From the NCBI RefSeq assembly GCF_011927635.1, contig NZ_JAATJB010000009.1, positions 1 to 64,000 of the forward strand: a stretch of DNA of 64,000 nucleotides, read 5' to 3'. The translations under genes were made by a program, and so were the position numbers. The number at the start of each line of letters is the position of its first letter. Positions within the stretch are counted from its first letter, which is position 1. Below the pieces are notes generated by a model, which searched no databases, was not told the origin of the DNA, and worked only from the letters and a program-made list of their open reading frames with translations. Source of the DNA: Sphingomonas trueperi. Lineage in GTDB: Bacteria > Pseudomonadota > Alphaproteobacteria > Sphingomonadales > Sphingomonadaceae. Below, one piece after another: positions 18,990-28,320 of this stretch.

Positions 18990-21344
18990 ATGTCCAAGCT
19001 CTTGTTTTCGGCGGCCGTCTCGGCCGTCCTGTGCGCGTCTGCAGCGTCCGCGCAGACCTCCGATGACGCACGCCGTGCCGAACTGCTCCGCCAGCGCGCG
19101 GCGATCGATGCCGAACTGGCCAGGCTCGATGCTGCCCCCCCGAAGCCGCAAGCCGCACCGCCGGCCATCGCCCCGCCCGGTACCGACGAGATCTTCGTCA
19201 CCGGCAAGGCGCTGCCGCTCACCACAGGGGTGAGCGGCCAGACGGTGACGACGGTCGCCGCCGCCGCCTTCCGCAACACGCCCGCGACGACCATCGCCGA
19301 CATCGTCCGGCTCTCGCCCGGCATCGCGGTCACCCAAGGCAACGGCCCGCGCGATGTGGGCGTCTCAGTGCGCGGCTCGAATGCGCGCAACGGTTTCGGC
19401 GCGCGCAACCTGCAGGTGTTCGAGGATGATTTCCCCGTCACCCAGCCCGATGGCCTCGCCCGCTTCGACCTCACCGACCCGCATGCCTATGGCGCGGTCG
19501 ACGTGGTGCGCGGGCCCTCCTCGGCGCGCTACGGCAACTACGCGCTGGGCGGCGCGGTCAACTTCCGCACCCGTTCGGGCCGCGAGATCCAGGGCGTCGA
19601 GGCCGGGTTCGACGCGGGCGGCGACGGCTATGCCAATCTCTATGCGACGATCGGGCATGCGACCTCCGGCCACGATATCGCGGTGTTCGGCAGCTATGTC
19701 CGCGGCGACGGCGCCACGGGGCATACCGGCTACGAGACCGGGACGCTCAACGCGCTGGCCAGGTTCGAACTCGGCAGCGGCGATCGTGTCGCGGTAAAGC
19801 TGATCTACAACGAAGGCGATTTCCGCCTTTCGACCCGGCTTTCGTACAACCAGTATCTGACCAATCCCTATCAGCAGGGCTGCCAGGCGGCGGCGACCGC
19901 AGCGCCCGGCTGCGGCACCATCTCGGTGCTGGTCAACGGCATCAACGGCGCGCGTATCTCCCAGACGGCGGACGAGGGCAATCTTGCCCGCAACGATCGC
20001 CGGACGATCATCGGCACCCGCTACGAGCATGATCTGGGCCCCAACACCACCTGGCGCACTCAGGCGACCTTCGACAGCCGCGTGGTCAACCAGCCGACCA
20101 GCGCGACCCCGTTCAAGGGCACGCTCGACAGCTATAACATCACCTCGGACGTGACCCATCACGGCCGGATCGCCGGGATGGAAACCACCAGTTTTGTGGG
20201 CGTCTTCTACAACTATCTCGACAACCAGAGCTACAGCTTCAACAAGACCCCCGCCGGCCGCAACGGCTTCGGCGCGCTGACCCAGACGGTGTTCGGCGAC
20301 GTGCGGAACGTGGGAGTGCGCGCGCGCGAGGAACTGCAGCTTACCGGCCGGCTGCAGGCGATCGCCGGGATCGGAGCCGAGCGCTCGATCCTCGACGTCC
20401 GCCAGACTGCCTATAGCTACCCGGTCGGCGCGAACCCGGTGCTCGCCTTCATTCCCGCCGATCGCCACTTCACCAACGTCGCCCCCGAGGCGGCGCTGTT
20501 CTGGCAGGCGGTCGACGCGGTGCGGCTGCATGCGCGGGTAGGGACGGGCTACGGCATCCCCCAGGCCGGCAACCTGTTCGTCACGCCGGCGGGCGTCGCG
20601 GGCAACAACGCCAGCCTCAAGGCGCCGCGCAACACTGGCGTCGATCTCGGCGCGAAGGTGGCACTGGGCAGCACCTTCAAGGCCGAGCTGACCGGCTATT
20701 ACGAATGGTTTACCAACGAGCTGGTCAGCCAATCGGCCGGCGTGAACCTGCTCGCCTACACCTCGAACGTGCCGCGCTCGGTGCATCGCGGCATCGAGCT
20801 GGGGGTGAGCTGGAAGCCGCTGCCGGGCCTGCTGCCGGGTGCCAAGCTCGACGCGAGCTACAGCTATAACGACCAATATTATACCGACTTCCAGGAGCGG
20901 CTGACCGCCGGCACCGTGTCGAAGCTGCTCGATCGCAACGGCAAGGCGATTCCGGGGGTGATCCCCAATTTCCTCAATGTCCGCGCCGGCTATGACCAGC
21001 CGGCAGGGCCGCTGCAGGGCCTGGGCGGCTTTGCCGAGCTCGGCTATCGCGACCGCTTCTTCGTCGACAACAGCAACCTGTTGGCGATGCCGTCGGCGAC
21101 CTTGGTCAACCTGAACCTGCATTACGCCCCCCCCAATGGAAGCGGACCGCTGTCGCGGCTGAGCTTCTACGCCTCGGTGCAGAACCTGTTCGACGCCACC
21201 TATGTGGGCGCCGCCTCGGTCATTTCGAACAGCCTCGCGGCCTCAGGCGCAGAGAACCCGGCATCGGTGCTCGCCAACACCACCGGCTCGGTCTACGCCG
21301 GGCAGCCGCGGACGGTCTATGCCGGCGTGAAGGCCCGGTTCTGA
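18990..21344 (+). CDS. TonB-dependent receptor, probable metal/siderophore uptake
   Basis: An outer-membrane receptor of 784 aa. The signal peptide ends at SAQT (about residue 22). A short charged helix (RRAELLRQRAAIDAELARLD) precedes the TonB box region DEIFVTG, an extension found in several sphingomonad receptors. The plug shows TIADIVRLSPGIAVTQGNG and VVRGPSSARYGNYALGGAVN, and the barrel ends with a terminal aromatic residue (VKARF). The DUF2946-like gene upstream and the PepSY gene 13 bases downstream suggest uptake of iron or copper complexes. The ligand is not readable from sequence. Confidence 0.92.
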   Translation: MSKLLFSAAVSAVLCASAASAQTSDDARRAELLRQRAAIDAELARLDAAPPKPQAAPPAIAPPGTDEIFVTGKALPLTTGVSGQTVTTVAAAAFRNTPATTIADIVRLSPGIAVTQGNGPRDVGVSVRGSNARNGFGARNLQVFEDDFPVTQPDGLARFDLTDPHAYGAVDVVRGPSSARYGNYALGGAVNFRTRSGREIQGVEAGFDAGGDGYANLYATIGHATSGHDIAVFGSYVRGDGATGHTGYETGTLNALARFELGSGDRVAVKLIYNEGDFRLSTRLSYNQYLTNPYQQGCQAAATAAPGCGTISVLVNGINGARISQTADEGNLARNDRRTIIGTRYEHDLGPNTTWRTQATFDSRVVNQPTSATPFKGTLDSYNITSDVTHHGRIAGMETTSFVGVFYNYLDNQSYSFNKTPAGRNGFGALTQTVFGDVRNVGVRAREELQLTGRLQAIAGIGAERSILDVRQTAYSYPVGANPVLAFIPADRHFTNVAPEAALFWQAVDAVRLHARVGTGYGIPQAGNLFVTPAGVAGNNASLKAPRNTGVDLGAKVALGSTFKAELTGYYEWFTNELVSQSAGVNLLAYTSNVPRSVHRGIELGVSWKPLPGLLPGAKLDASYSYNDQYYTDFQERLTAGTVSKLLDRNGKAIPGVIPNFLNVRAGYDQPAGPLQGLGGFAELGYRDRFFVDNSNLLAMPSATLVNLNLHYAPPNGSGPLSRLSFYASVQNLFDATYVGAASVISNSLAASGAENPASVLANTTGSVYAGQPRTVYAGVKARF

Positions 21345-21357
21345 GGGGGAGGGACAG

Positions 21358-22737
21358 ATGCAACACTCCCGTCGTCGGCGCTGGCCGAACACCGCAACCG
21401 TGTGGCGCTGGCATTTCTATGCCGGCCTGTTCTGCATTCCCTTCGTGCTGTGGCTGGCGGTCACCGGCTCGATCTACCTGTTCCGCCCGCAGGTCGAGGC
21501 GCTGATCGACGCGCCCTATGCCAATCTCGCCATCACCGGCCCGCGTGCTTCGGCGGCGGAACAGGCGGCGGCGGCAGTGCGGGCGGTGCCGGGATCGGTG
21601 CTCCACCGCTATCAGCTGCCCGAGACCGACCGTCAGGGGGTGCAGATCATCGTCGGCAAGGGGCAGGACGAGACACGCGTCTATGTCCATCCCCAGACGC
21701 TGGCGGTGCTCAAGACCGTCGACGAGGACCAGCGGCTGATGCGGGTGGTGTTCCGGCTGCACGGCGAGTTGCTCGCCGGGACGCCGGGCTCGTATCTGGT
21801 CGAGCTGGCGGCCTCCTGGACGATCGTGATGCTGCTCTCCGGCCTGTTCCTGTGGTGGCCGCGCCGCGGGGGCCTGGGCGGCATCGTCTATCCGCGGCTG
21901 ACCGCCGGCGGGCGGCGCTTCTGGCGCGATCTCCATGCGGTGACCGGCTTCTGGGTCTCGGCCTTCGCGCTGTTCCTGCTAATTTCCGGGCTGCCCTGGG
22001 CGAAGAGCTGGGGCGGCTATCTCAAGGCGGTGCGCGGGGTGGTGGAGGGCCACCCCGTCAAGCAGGACTGGACCACCGGCCGCGCCGACGAGCTCCGCCA
22101 GCGCGCCGCCGCCGATGCCGGCACCCGCGCGATGATGGGCGAGCATGCCGAGCATCACGGCATGGCGATGGCGCACCCGGCGGTCTCCTATGTCCCGCTC
22201 GACCGGCTGATCGCGACGCTCGGCCCGCTGCGGCTGGCGACGCCGGTGCTGGTCTCGCCGCCGGCCGGCCCCGGCCAGCCCTGGACCGCCAAGTCCGATG
22301 CCGCCAATCGCCCGCTGCGCACCGACCTGACGCTCGACGGCGACACCGGCAAGCTCCTCTCGCGCAAGGATTTCGCGCAGCGGCGGCTGGTCGATCGGCT
22401 GGTCGGCTATGGCGTTGCGATCCATGAGGGGCAGGCGTTCGGCTGGCTCAACCAGCTGCTCAACCTGCTGACCGCGCTGGGGCTGATCCTGCTCGCGGTG
22501 AGCAGCGTGGTGCTATGGTGGCGCCGGCGACCCGAGGGCGTGCTCGGCGCGCCGCGCGCGGGCGAGCCGCGGCCGGCGGCGCTCGCCTTCTTCGCGCTCT
22601 TGATCGCCCTGGGCCTGTTCCTGCCGCTGATGGGGATCAGCCTGCTCGCGGTGCTGGCGGTCGAGCGGCTGGTGCTGGTGCACCTGCCGGGGGCGCGGCA
22701 CTGGCTGGGGCTGCGCGGGGTGCGTGCAGCAGCCTAG
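21358..22737 (+). CDS. PepSY-associated transmembrane protein (putative reductase)
   Basis: An inner-membrane protein of 459 aa with a PepSY_TM layout. There is an N-terminal helix after the motif TVWRWHFYAGLFCIPFVLWL, then a periplasmic PepSY-like domain (about 60-130), paired helices around SWTIVMLLSGLFLWWPRR and FWRDLHAVTGFWVSAFALFL, and C-terminal helices. Such proteins are often encoded with TonB receptors and are thought to reduce imported ferric complexes through bound haem. A His/Met cluster, MMGEHAEHHGMAMAH (about residues 259-273), looks metal-binding. It starts 13 bases after the receptor, so the two are likely one operon. Confidence 0.88.
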   Translation: MQHSRRRRWPNTATVWRWHFYAGLFCIPFVLWLAVTGSIYLFRPQVEALIDAPYANLAITGPRASAAEQAAAAVRAVPGSVLHRYQLPETDRQGVQIIVGKGQDETRVYVHPQTLAVLKTVDEDQRLMRVVFRLHGELLAGTPGSYLVELAASWTIVMLLSGLFLWWPRRGGLGGIVYPRLTAGGRRFWRDLHAVTGFWVSAFALFLLISGLPWAKSWGGYLKAVRGVVEGHPVKQDWTTGRADELRQRAAADAGTRAMMGEHAEHHGMAMAHPAVSYVPLDRLIATLGPLRLATPVLVSPPAGPGQPWTAKSDAANRPLRTDLTLDGDTGKLLSRKDFAQRRLVDRLVGYGVAIHEGQAFGWLNQLLNLLTALGLILLAVSSVVLWWRRRPEGVLGAPRAGEPRPAALAFFALLIALGLFLPLMGISLLAVLAVERLVLVHLPGARHWLGLRGVRAAA

Positions 22738-22811
22738 ACGGCGTCAGGGTGCAGCGGCTAGCCTCGTTACCGGAGCCTATCGCCGCGCCGTGCCTGCAGC
22801 GCAAGTCCGCG

Positions 22812-22961
22812 ATGCGGACCGCAGGGGGAGACGATGCATCCGGTCGATACGTTGGAGCTGTCCTCGTGCTGTTCGCGGCGGCGATCGCGCTGCATTGGGT
22901 CGCCGAGCGGCTGTCGTTCCTGCCTTGCACGGACCCGCGATCTCGCCTGATCGGCGTCTAA
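22812..22961 (+). CDS. Possible 49-aa membrane peptide
   Basis: A short frame in the 290-bp gap between the PepSY gene and the ydbH-like gene. It encodes one hydrophobic segment (YVGAVLVLFAAAIALHWVAE) followed by a short polar tail. No strong SD precedes ATG 22812. A better SD (GGGGAG) sits before ATG 22833 in another frame, which encodes a Cys/Arg-rich sequence that does not look like a protein. The membrane-segment composition is the only support. Confidence 0.3.
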   Translation: MRTAGGDDASGRYVGAVLVLFAAAIALHWVAERLSFLPCTDPRSRLIGV

Positions 22962-23025
22962 AGGAACCTTTGCAGGATCGGAGAGCTATGGCTAGGGGCC
23001 GCACGGTCAGGCGGCTGGAGCGGGC

Positions 23026-26000
23026 GTGAACCGAAGCGAAGATGACACCGACGCCGAGGCGCGGCGGAGCAGTGCAGTAGCGCGGGCGAAGCGACGGCGT
23101 CGCGTCGCGGTGGCGCTGCTCGTTCTGGTGTCGGCGAGCGTGGCGACGGTATGGCTGCAGCGGCGGACGATCGCGCAGGGCTTTGTCGACCGCGAACTGG
23201 CGCAGCGCGGGGTGCCTGCGCGCTATGCGATCGAGCAGCTTTCCCCCTGGCGCCAGCGGCTGACCAACGTCTCGATCGGCGATCCGCGCAACCCCGACCT
23301 TACCGCCGACTGGATCGAGTTGCGCACGGCGCTCACTCCGTGGCGCGCCGAGCTGCTGGTCGCGAAGGCGGGGAGGGTGCGCGTGCAGGGACGCATCGTG
23401 CATGGCGCGCTGTCGCTCGGGGCGCTCGACCGGCTGATGCCGCCGTCTTCGGGCAAGACCTTTTCCCTGCCGCGGCTCAGCGTGGAGGTGGCGGACGCAC
23501 AGCTGCGGCTGAACAGCGATGCGGGGCTGATGGTGCTCGGCCTGCGCGGCAAGGGGCTGCTGACCGACGGGTTTGTCGGCACGGTGCGCGCGCAGTCCGG
23601 GCAGCTGCATTTCGGAAGCTGCGATCTGGTCGGCCTCGGCGCCGAGATGCAGGTCCGCATCCGCAAGGGGGCTCCCAGCCTCACCGGGCCGCTGGCGGCG
23701 CAGCGGCTGGCGTGCGGGGATATCCAGGCCCTGCAGCCGAGCGGGAATGTACGCGTGACGCTCGATGCGGCACTGGCTGGCTGGAACGGCGATGCCCGCC
23801 TGGGTCTGGCGTCGCTGCGCGCGGCCTATGGCAGGCTAGGCCGCAGCAATGCCCGGCTTGATTTTGCAGGAGACCTAAGTCGAACGACGGGCGCGGTCGC
23901 AGTCCAAGGCACCGATGTGCGGACCGACGCGGTGAGCGCCCGGATCGTCGACGCTTCCGGCCGCTATGCTATCGGCACGGTCATGGCCTTCGATGGCCGC
24001 ATTCGCGTGCGAGACGCAGCTGTTTCTACGTCAACACGCGCGCAGATTGGTGGCTATCGCAAAGCAGTAGCAGCGACGCCGGTGGCGCCGCTTGCCGCCA
24101 AGTTCGCCTCGGCAGTGGATGCCGCGGGGCGGCGTTTCGATGGTTCCGCCACGCTCGGGATCGCCACCCGCGGGCGCGGCGCCACGCTCCGCCTGAACGC
24201 CGTCGACCTCGCCGCGCGCTCCGGTGCGCGCATCCGCTTTGCGGGCGAGCAGGGCGCGGTGCTGGATTTCCCCAAGGGCGCGGTCGCGCTTGCCGGGCAG
24301 CTGTCGCTCGGCGGCGGCGGGATGCCGGACCTCGCGCTCGATCTCCTGCAGCGCCCCGGCAGCGACCAGCTCCAGGGCACCGGTACGCTGCGGCCCTATG
24401 CGGCCGGGCGCGCGCGGCTGGCGCTGTCGAACCTCTTTTTCACCACCCGGGGCGGGGCGGGGTCGGCGCGCACCGTCGCGACTCTTTCCGGCCCGGTCGG
24501 CAGTGGGCGGATCGAAGACCTCTCGATGCCGCTGGTCGCGCGCTGGAACGGCTCCAGCGTGCTGGTCAACCCCGGGTGCGAGACGCTCGGCTTCGCGCGG
24601 ATCGCCGCCTCCGGCATGGTGCTGCGCGGCCATCGCCAACGGCTGTGCCCGCTGGGGTCGGCGATGGTCGCCTGGAACGGCAAGCGGCTGACCGGCGGTG
24701 TTCGCACCGGCGCGATCGCGCTGACCGGCAGCATGGGCAGCAACCGGCTGAGCCTCGCCGCCGGCGAAGCGCGACTGGACTTGGCGCGGCAGGCTTTCGA
24801 CTTCAACGGCGTCGCGGTGCGGATGGGGGCGGACCGGCCGACGCGGCTCGATATCGGCCAACTGGGCGGCACGTTCGGCGCCACGCTCGGCGGCAGCTTC
24901 GATACGCTGGGCGGACAGATCGGCGCGGTGCCGCTGGTGCTTTCGCAGGGCAAGGGGACCTGGCAGGTCGCCGATGACGGGCTGGCGCTGCTCGGCAGCT
25001 TCCGCCTCGCCGATGCCGAGCCGAGCCCGCGCTTCGAGCCGCTGCTCGCCCCCGCGGGCCGGCTGACGCTGCAGGGCAACCGGATCGAGGCGCAGGCCGA
25101 TCTGATCGGCACCAAGCGACCGGTGGAAGTCGCCAAGGTGTCGATCACCCATGATCTCGGCCAAAGCGCGGGGCAGGCGGTGCTCGAGGTGCCGGGCATC
25201 CGCTTCAAGACCGGCGGACTCCAGCCGATCGACCTCACGCCGCTCACCCTGGGCGTGATCGCCGATGTCGACGGCACGGTCGCCGGCTCGGGCAAGATCG
25301 CATGGGACAGCGAGACAGTCACCAGCAGCGGCCGCTTCACCGCCACCAACGTCGCGCTGGCGGCAGCCTTCGGCCCGGTGCAGGGGCTCACCACCGAGCT
25401 CAACTTCACCGATCTGCTGGGCGTGCAGACCGCGTCGGGGCAGGTGGCGACGGTCACCGAGATCAATCCCGGCGTGCCGGTGCGCGCAGGCGAGTTCCGC
25501 TACCAGCTGCTCGACAGCCGCCGCGTGCGGGTCGAGGGGGCGCGCTGGCCGTTCGCGGGGGGGGAACTCGTCCTCGAGCCGACCACGCTGGACTTCAACG
25601 AAGCCGGCAAGCGCCGCATGACCTTCCAGGTGAAGGGCGTCGACGCCGCCCTGTTCCTCAAGGAAATGGCTTTCGACAATCTCGATGCCACCGGCACCTT
25701 CGACGGCACGCTGCCGATGATCTTCGACGAGAGCGGCGGGCGTATCGAAGGCGGCGAGCTGCGCGCCCGCAAGGGCGGGCACATCGCCTATGTGGGTGAG
25801 GTCTCGCGCGAGAATCTCGGCACCTGGGGCAACATGGCGTTCCAGGCGCTCAAGTCGCTCGACTATCGCAACCTGTCGATCCGGATGAACGGGCCGCTGG
25901 CGGGCGAGATGATCACCGACATCAGCTTCTCCGGGCTCAGCCAGGGGCAGGGCACCAGGTCCAACTTCCTCCTCCGCCGGCTGGCGCGGCTGCCGCTCGT

Positions 26001-26175
26001 CTTCAACGTGCGGATCAACGCGCCCTTCCGCCAGCTGATGGATTCGGTGCAATCCTGGTACGATCCACGCCGCCTGATCGAGCGCAACCTGCCGGCGTTG
26101 ATCGAGGAGCAGAAACGTGCGCAGGAAGCGGGCCAGCGCTCCGTTCAGCCCGCCGACAGCACAACCCGTCCATGA
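23026..26175 (+). CDS. ydbH: YdbH-family AsmA-like envelope protein
   Basis: A large (1049 aa) protein with one N-terminal membrane anchor (VAVALLVLVSASVATVWLQ, about 28-46) and a long periplasmic part of repetitive beta strands. The C-terminal region, with FQALKSLDYRNLSIRMNGPL and LPLVFNVRINAPFRQLMDS, matches the YdbH family. In E. coli YdbH is an AsmA-like bridge for phospholipid movement between the membranes and works with the lipoprotein YnbE. Genes for YnbE-like and YdbL-like proteins follow directly, which firmly supports the call. Start GTG 23026 has no strong SD. Confidence 0.92.
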   Translation: MNRSEDDTDAEARRSSAVARAKRRRRVAVALLVLVSASVATVWLQRRTIAQGFVDRELAQRGVPARYAIEQLSPWRQRLTNVSIGDPRNPDLTADWIELRTALTPWRAELLVAKAGRVRVQGRIVHGALSLGALDRLMPPSSGKTFSLPRLSVEVADAQLRLNSDAGLMVLGLRGKGLLTDGFVGTVRAQSGQLHFGSCDLVGLGAEMQVRIRKGAPSLTGPLAAQRLACGDIQALQPSGNVRVTLDAALAGWNGDARLGLASLRAAYGRLGRSNARLDFAGDLSRTTGAVAVQGTDVRTDAVSARIVDASGRYAIGTVMAFDGRIRVRDAAVSTSTRAQIGGYRKAVAATPVAPLAAKFASAVDAAGRRFDGSATLGIATRGRGATLRLNAVDLAARSGARIRFAGEQGAVLDFPKGAVALAGQLSLGGGGMPDLALDLLQRPGSDQLQGTGTLRPYAAGRARLALSNLFFTTRGGAGSARTVATLSGPVGSGRIEDLSMPLVARWNGSSVLVNPGCETLGFARIAASGMVLRGHRQRLCPLGSAMVAWNGKRLTGGVRTGAIALTGSMGSNRLSLAAGEARLDLARQAFDFNGVAVRMGADRPTRLDIGQLGGTFGATLGGSFDTLGGQIGAVPLVLSQGKGTWQVADDGLALLGSFRLADAEPSPRFEPLLAPAGRLTLQGNRIEAQADLIGTKRPVEVAKVSITHDLGQSAGQAVLEVPGIRFKTGGLQPIDLTPLTLGVIADVDGTVAGSGKIAWDSETVTSSGRFTATNVALAAAFGPVQGLTTELNFTDLLGVQTASGQVATVTEINPGVPVRAGEFRYQLLDSRRVRVEGARWPFAGGELVLEPTTLDFNEAGKRRMTFQVKGVDAALFLKEMAFDNLDATGTFDGTLPMIFDESGGRIEGGELRARKGGHIAYVGEVSRENLGTWGNMAFQALKSLDYRNLSIRMNGPLAGEMITDISFSGLSQGQGTRSNFLLRRLARLPLVFNVRINAPFRQLMDSVQSWYDPRRLIERNLPALIEEQKRAQEAGQRSVQPADSTTRP

Positions 26176-26200
26176 AAGGCATGTCTATGAGCTTGGAAGC

Positions 26201-26395
26201 ATGAAACATGGTTCGTCTCTTCGGCTGGGGGCATGCGGGATCGCCCCGCTGGCGCTGCTCGGCGGCTGCGTGACGGTGAACGCGCCCGACAAGCCGATCG
26301 TGATCAACCTCAATATTTCGATCACCCAGGAAGTGGTCTATCGCCTCGACAACAAGGCGAAGGCCATCATCCAGGACAATCCGGGGATTTTCTGA
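26201..26395 (+). CDS. ynbE: YnbE-family lipoprotein
   Basis: A 64-aa lipoprotein with signal peptide and lipobox LLGGC (Cys about 24), then the family-typical VNAPDKPIVINLNISITQEV and a C-terminal helix ending in NPGIF. YnbE is the outer-membrane partner of YdbH. It begins 25 bases after ydbH, and its TGA shares a base with the ATG of the next gene. ATG 26201 lies close to a weak GGAAG. Small size and strict synteny make the call firm. Confidence 0.9.
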   Translation: MKHGSSLRLGACGIAPLALLGGCVTVNAPDKPIVINLNISITQEVVYRLDNKAKAIIQDNPGIF

Positions 26396-26772
26396 TGCGA
26401 CAGTTGCTCTCGACCTTCGGCATGGCAGCCGCGATCGCGGCGGGCGGGATCGCCCCGGCCTTCGCCCAGCGCGACCCCGCCTATCAGGCGGCGCGCCAGC
26501 AGGGCCTCGTTGGCGAACAGCCCGACGGCTATCTCGGCATTGTCGGCACGGCGACGCCCGAGCTGCAGGCGATCGTCAACAACATCAACATCCAGCGCAA
26601 ACGTCAGTACACCCAGCAGGCGGCAGCGAGCTCGACCGTCGAGCAGATGGCGTTCGTCACCGGCTGCAACCTGATCCTGCGCACCGCGCCGGGCGAGAAG
26701 TATCGCGCGCCCGACGGCCGCTGGCTGACCCGCGGTGCGGACGCGCCGGTGCGCGACGCGCGTTGCCTCTGA
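26395..26772 (+). CDS. ydbL: YdbL-family periplasmic protein (DUF1318)
   Basis: A 125-aa secreted protein with a signal peptide ending AFAQ. It contains the DUF1318-type motif ARQQGLVGEQPDGYLGIVG and then IVNNINIQRKRQYTQQAA. YdbL is the third gene of the ydbH-ynbE-ydbL operon in E. coli and is thought to act as a chaperone or modulator of the bridge. Here it carries a C-terminal extension of about 45 residues with two cysteines (VTGCNLILR and the final RDARCL) that could form a disulfide; I do not recall this from the E. coli protein. Confidence 0.88.
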   Translation: MRQLLSTFGMAAAIAAGGIAPAFAQRDPAYQAARQQGLVGEQPDGYLGIVGTATPELQAIVNNINIQRKRQYTQQAAASSTVEQMAFVTGCNLILRTAPGEKYRAPDGRWLTRGADAPVRDARCL

Positions 26773-26796
26773 TCCGCCAGGTCGTGCGGCGTTAGG

Positions 26797-28320
26797 CTAG
26801 CGGTCGAGTTGCGTCGCCAGCCAGCGCGCGGCGGCATCGGGGCTTTGCTTGTCGGTGTCACGGTCGACGCGGTAATTGGCCTGCCGCATCCGCTCGACCG
26901 GCACCGCGCCGATCAGCGGGCGGAGTGCGGCCTGGAAGCGGGCATCTTTCGCGTGACGGGGCGCGATCAGCAGCACCGCGTCATAGCCGGGGATCGCGCC
27001 CTTGGGGTCCTTGAGCACCGTGAGCCCCTGCGCGGCGATCCGGCCGTCGGAGGAGAAGGCGGGGATCACGTCGGCGGTGCCGCTGGTCAGTGCGCGGTAC
27101 ATGAAGGTCGGCTGATAGGGATTGGCCGCGGCGAAGCGCAGGCCATAGGCGCGCTGCACCGCCTTCCATTCGGAGCGTTCGAGAAACTCGATGTCGGTGG
27201 CGAGCTTGAGCGACGGCGCGACCTTGGCGAGATCGGCGATCGTCGCGATGCCGCGCCGCCGGGCATCGTCGCCCCGCATCACGAAGGCATAGGCGTTCTC
27301 GAAGCCGAGGCTTCCCAGTAGCGTGACGTTGCTGGTGCGCTTCGCCCAGTTGGCGACGCCGCGGACGATTGCGGCGCGGGGCGGCACGTCGGTGCGGTGC
27401 ATCTGGTTGGTCCAGATCGTGCCCGAATAATCGACATAGACGTCGATCGCGTCGCTCGCCAGCGCACCATAGGCGACGCCCGAGCCCAGCCCCTCGCGGT
27501 AGCGCACGCTATAGCCCGCCGCCTCCAGCCGGGTGCCGATCAGCCGTGCGAGGATGTATTGCTCGGAAAAGCCCTTGGCGCCGATCGTCACCACGCCGCG
27601 GCGCGCCGGCCAGGCGGGGGCGAGGGCGGCGAGGGCGCCGACGGCTAGGAGGCCGAGGCTCAGCCAGACAAGCGCGCGGCGGCGATGGGCGATGCCCCAT
27701 TCGGCCAGCCCGAGCAGTGCGTCGACCGCCAGCGCGAGCCCGGCGGCGGCGATGCAGCCGGCGAGCACCAGCGCCCAGTTCTGCGTCTGCAACCCGGCGA
27801 AGATCAGGTCGCCCAGGCTGGGCTGGCCGACGGTGGTGGAGAGCGTCGCCGCGCCGATCGTCCAGACGGCGGCGGTGCGGATGCCGGCCATCACCACCGG
27901 CGCGACCAGCGGCGCCTCGACCAGCCGGAGCTTCTGCCAGCGGGTCATGCCGACTCCGTCCGCCGCCTCGCGCACCGCCGGGTCGAGTGTGACCAGCCCG
28001 GTCACTGCATTCCGCAGGATCGGCAGCAGCGCATAGAGGGTGAGCGCGAGCAGCGAGGGCAGGAAGCCCAATGCCGGAATGCCGCCGCCGACCAGTGCCG
28101 ACAGCGACAGCAGCAACGGATAGAAAAGCGCGAGCAGCGCGAGGCTGGGGATGGTCTGGATCAGGCTCGCCAGCCCCAGCGCTGCCCGGGCGACGCCCCG
28201 ATGCCGGGCGGAGAGCACTGCCAAGGGCAGGCTGATCGCGATGCCGAGCAGCAATGCGGCAAAGGCCAGCAGCAGATGCTGCGCCAGCAATTCGGGCACG
28301 CGGGCGAAGGCGCTGGTCAT
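26797..28320 (-). CDS. Osmoprotectant ABC importer: fused permease and substrate-binding protein
   Basis: A 507-aa fusion. Residues 1-220 are an OpuCB/ProW-type permease with about six membrane segments and the EAA-like loop AADGVGMTRWQKLRLVEAPL. Residues 240-507 are an OpuAC-type binding domain for quaternary amines (starting VVTIGAKGFSEQYILARLIG, with VYVDYSGTIWTNQM). Fusing the receptor to the permease is known in this transporter family. The likely ligands are glycine betaine, choline or carnitine; the exact one is not readable. Its ATG overlaps the ATPase stop by 4 bases, so the two are one operon. It converges on ydbL with a 24-base gap. Confidence 0.92.
   Translation of the reverse strand: MTSAFARVPELLAQHLLLAFAALLLGIAISLPLAVLSARHRGVARAALGLASLIQTIPSLALLALFYPLLLSLSALVGGGIPALGFLPSLLALTLYALLPILRNAVTGLVTLDPAVREAADGVGMTRWQKLRLVEAPLVAPVVMAGIRTAAVWTIGAATLSTTVGQPSLGDLIFAGLQTQNWALVLAGCIAAAGLALAVDALLGLAEWGIAHRRRALVWLSLGLLAVGALAALAPAWPARRGVVTIGAKGFSEQYILARLIGTRLEAAGYSVRYREGLGSGVAYGALASDAIDVYVDYSGTIWTNQMHRTDVPPRAAIVRGVANWAKRTSNVTLLGSLGFENAYAFVMRGDDARRRGIATIADLAKVAPSLKLATDIEFLERSEWKAVQRAYGLRFAAANPYQPTFMYRALTSGTADVIPAFSSDGRIAAQGLTVLKDPKGAIPGYDAVLLIAPRHAKDARFQAALRPLIGAVPVERMRQANYRVDRDTDKQSPDAAARWLATQLDR

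Noticed and set aside
24031..26052. 673-aa minus-strand frame opposite ydbH
   Set aside because: No motif or start signal, and the sense gene has strong family and operon support.
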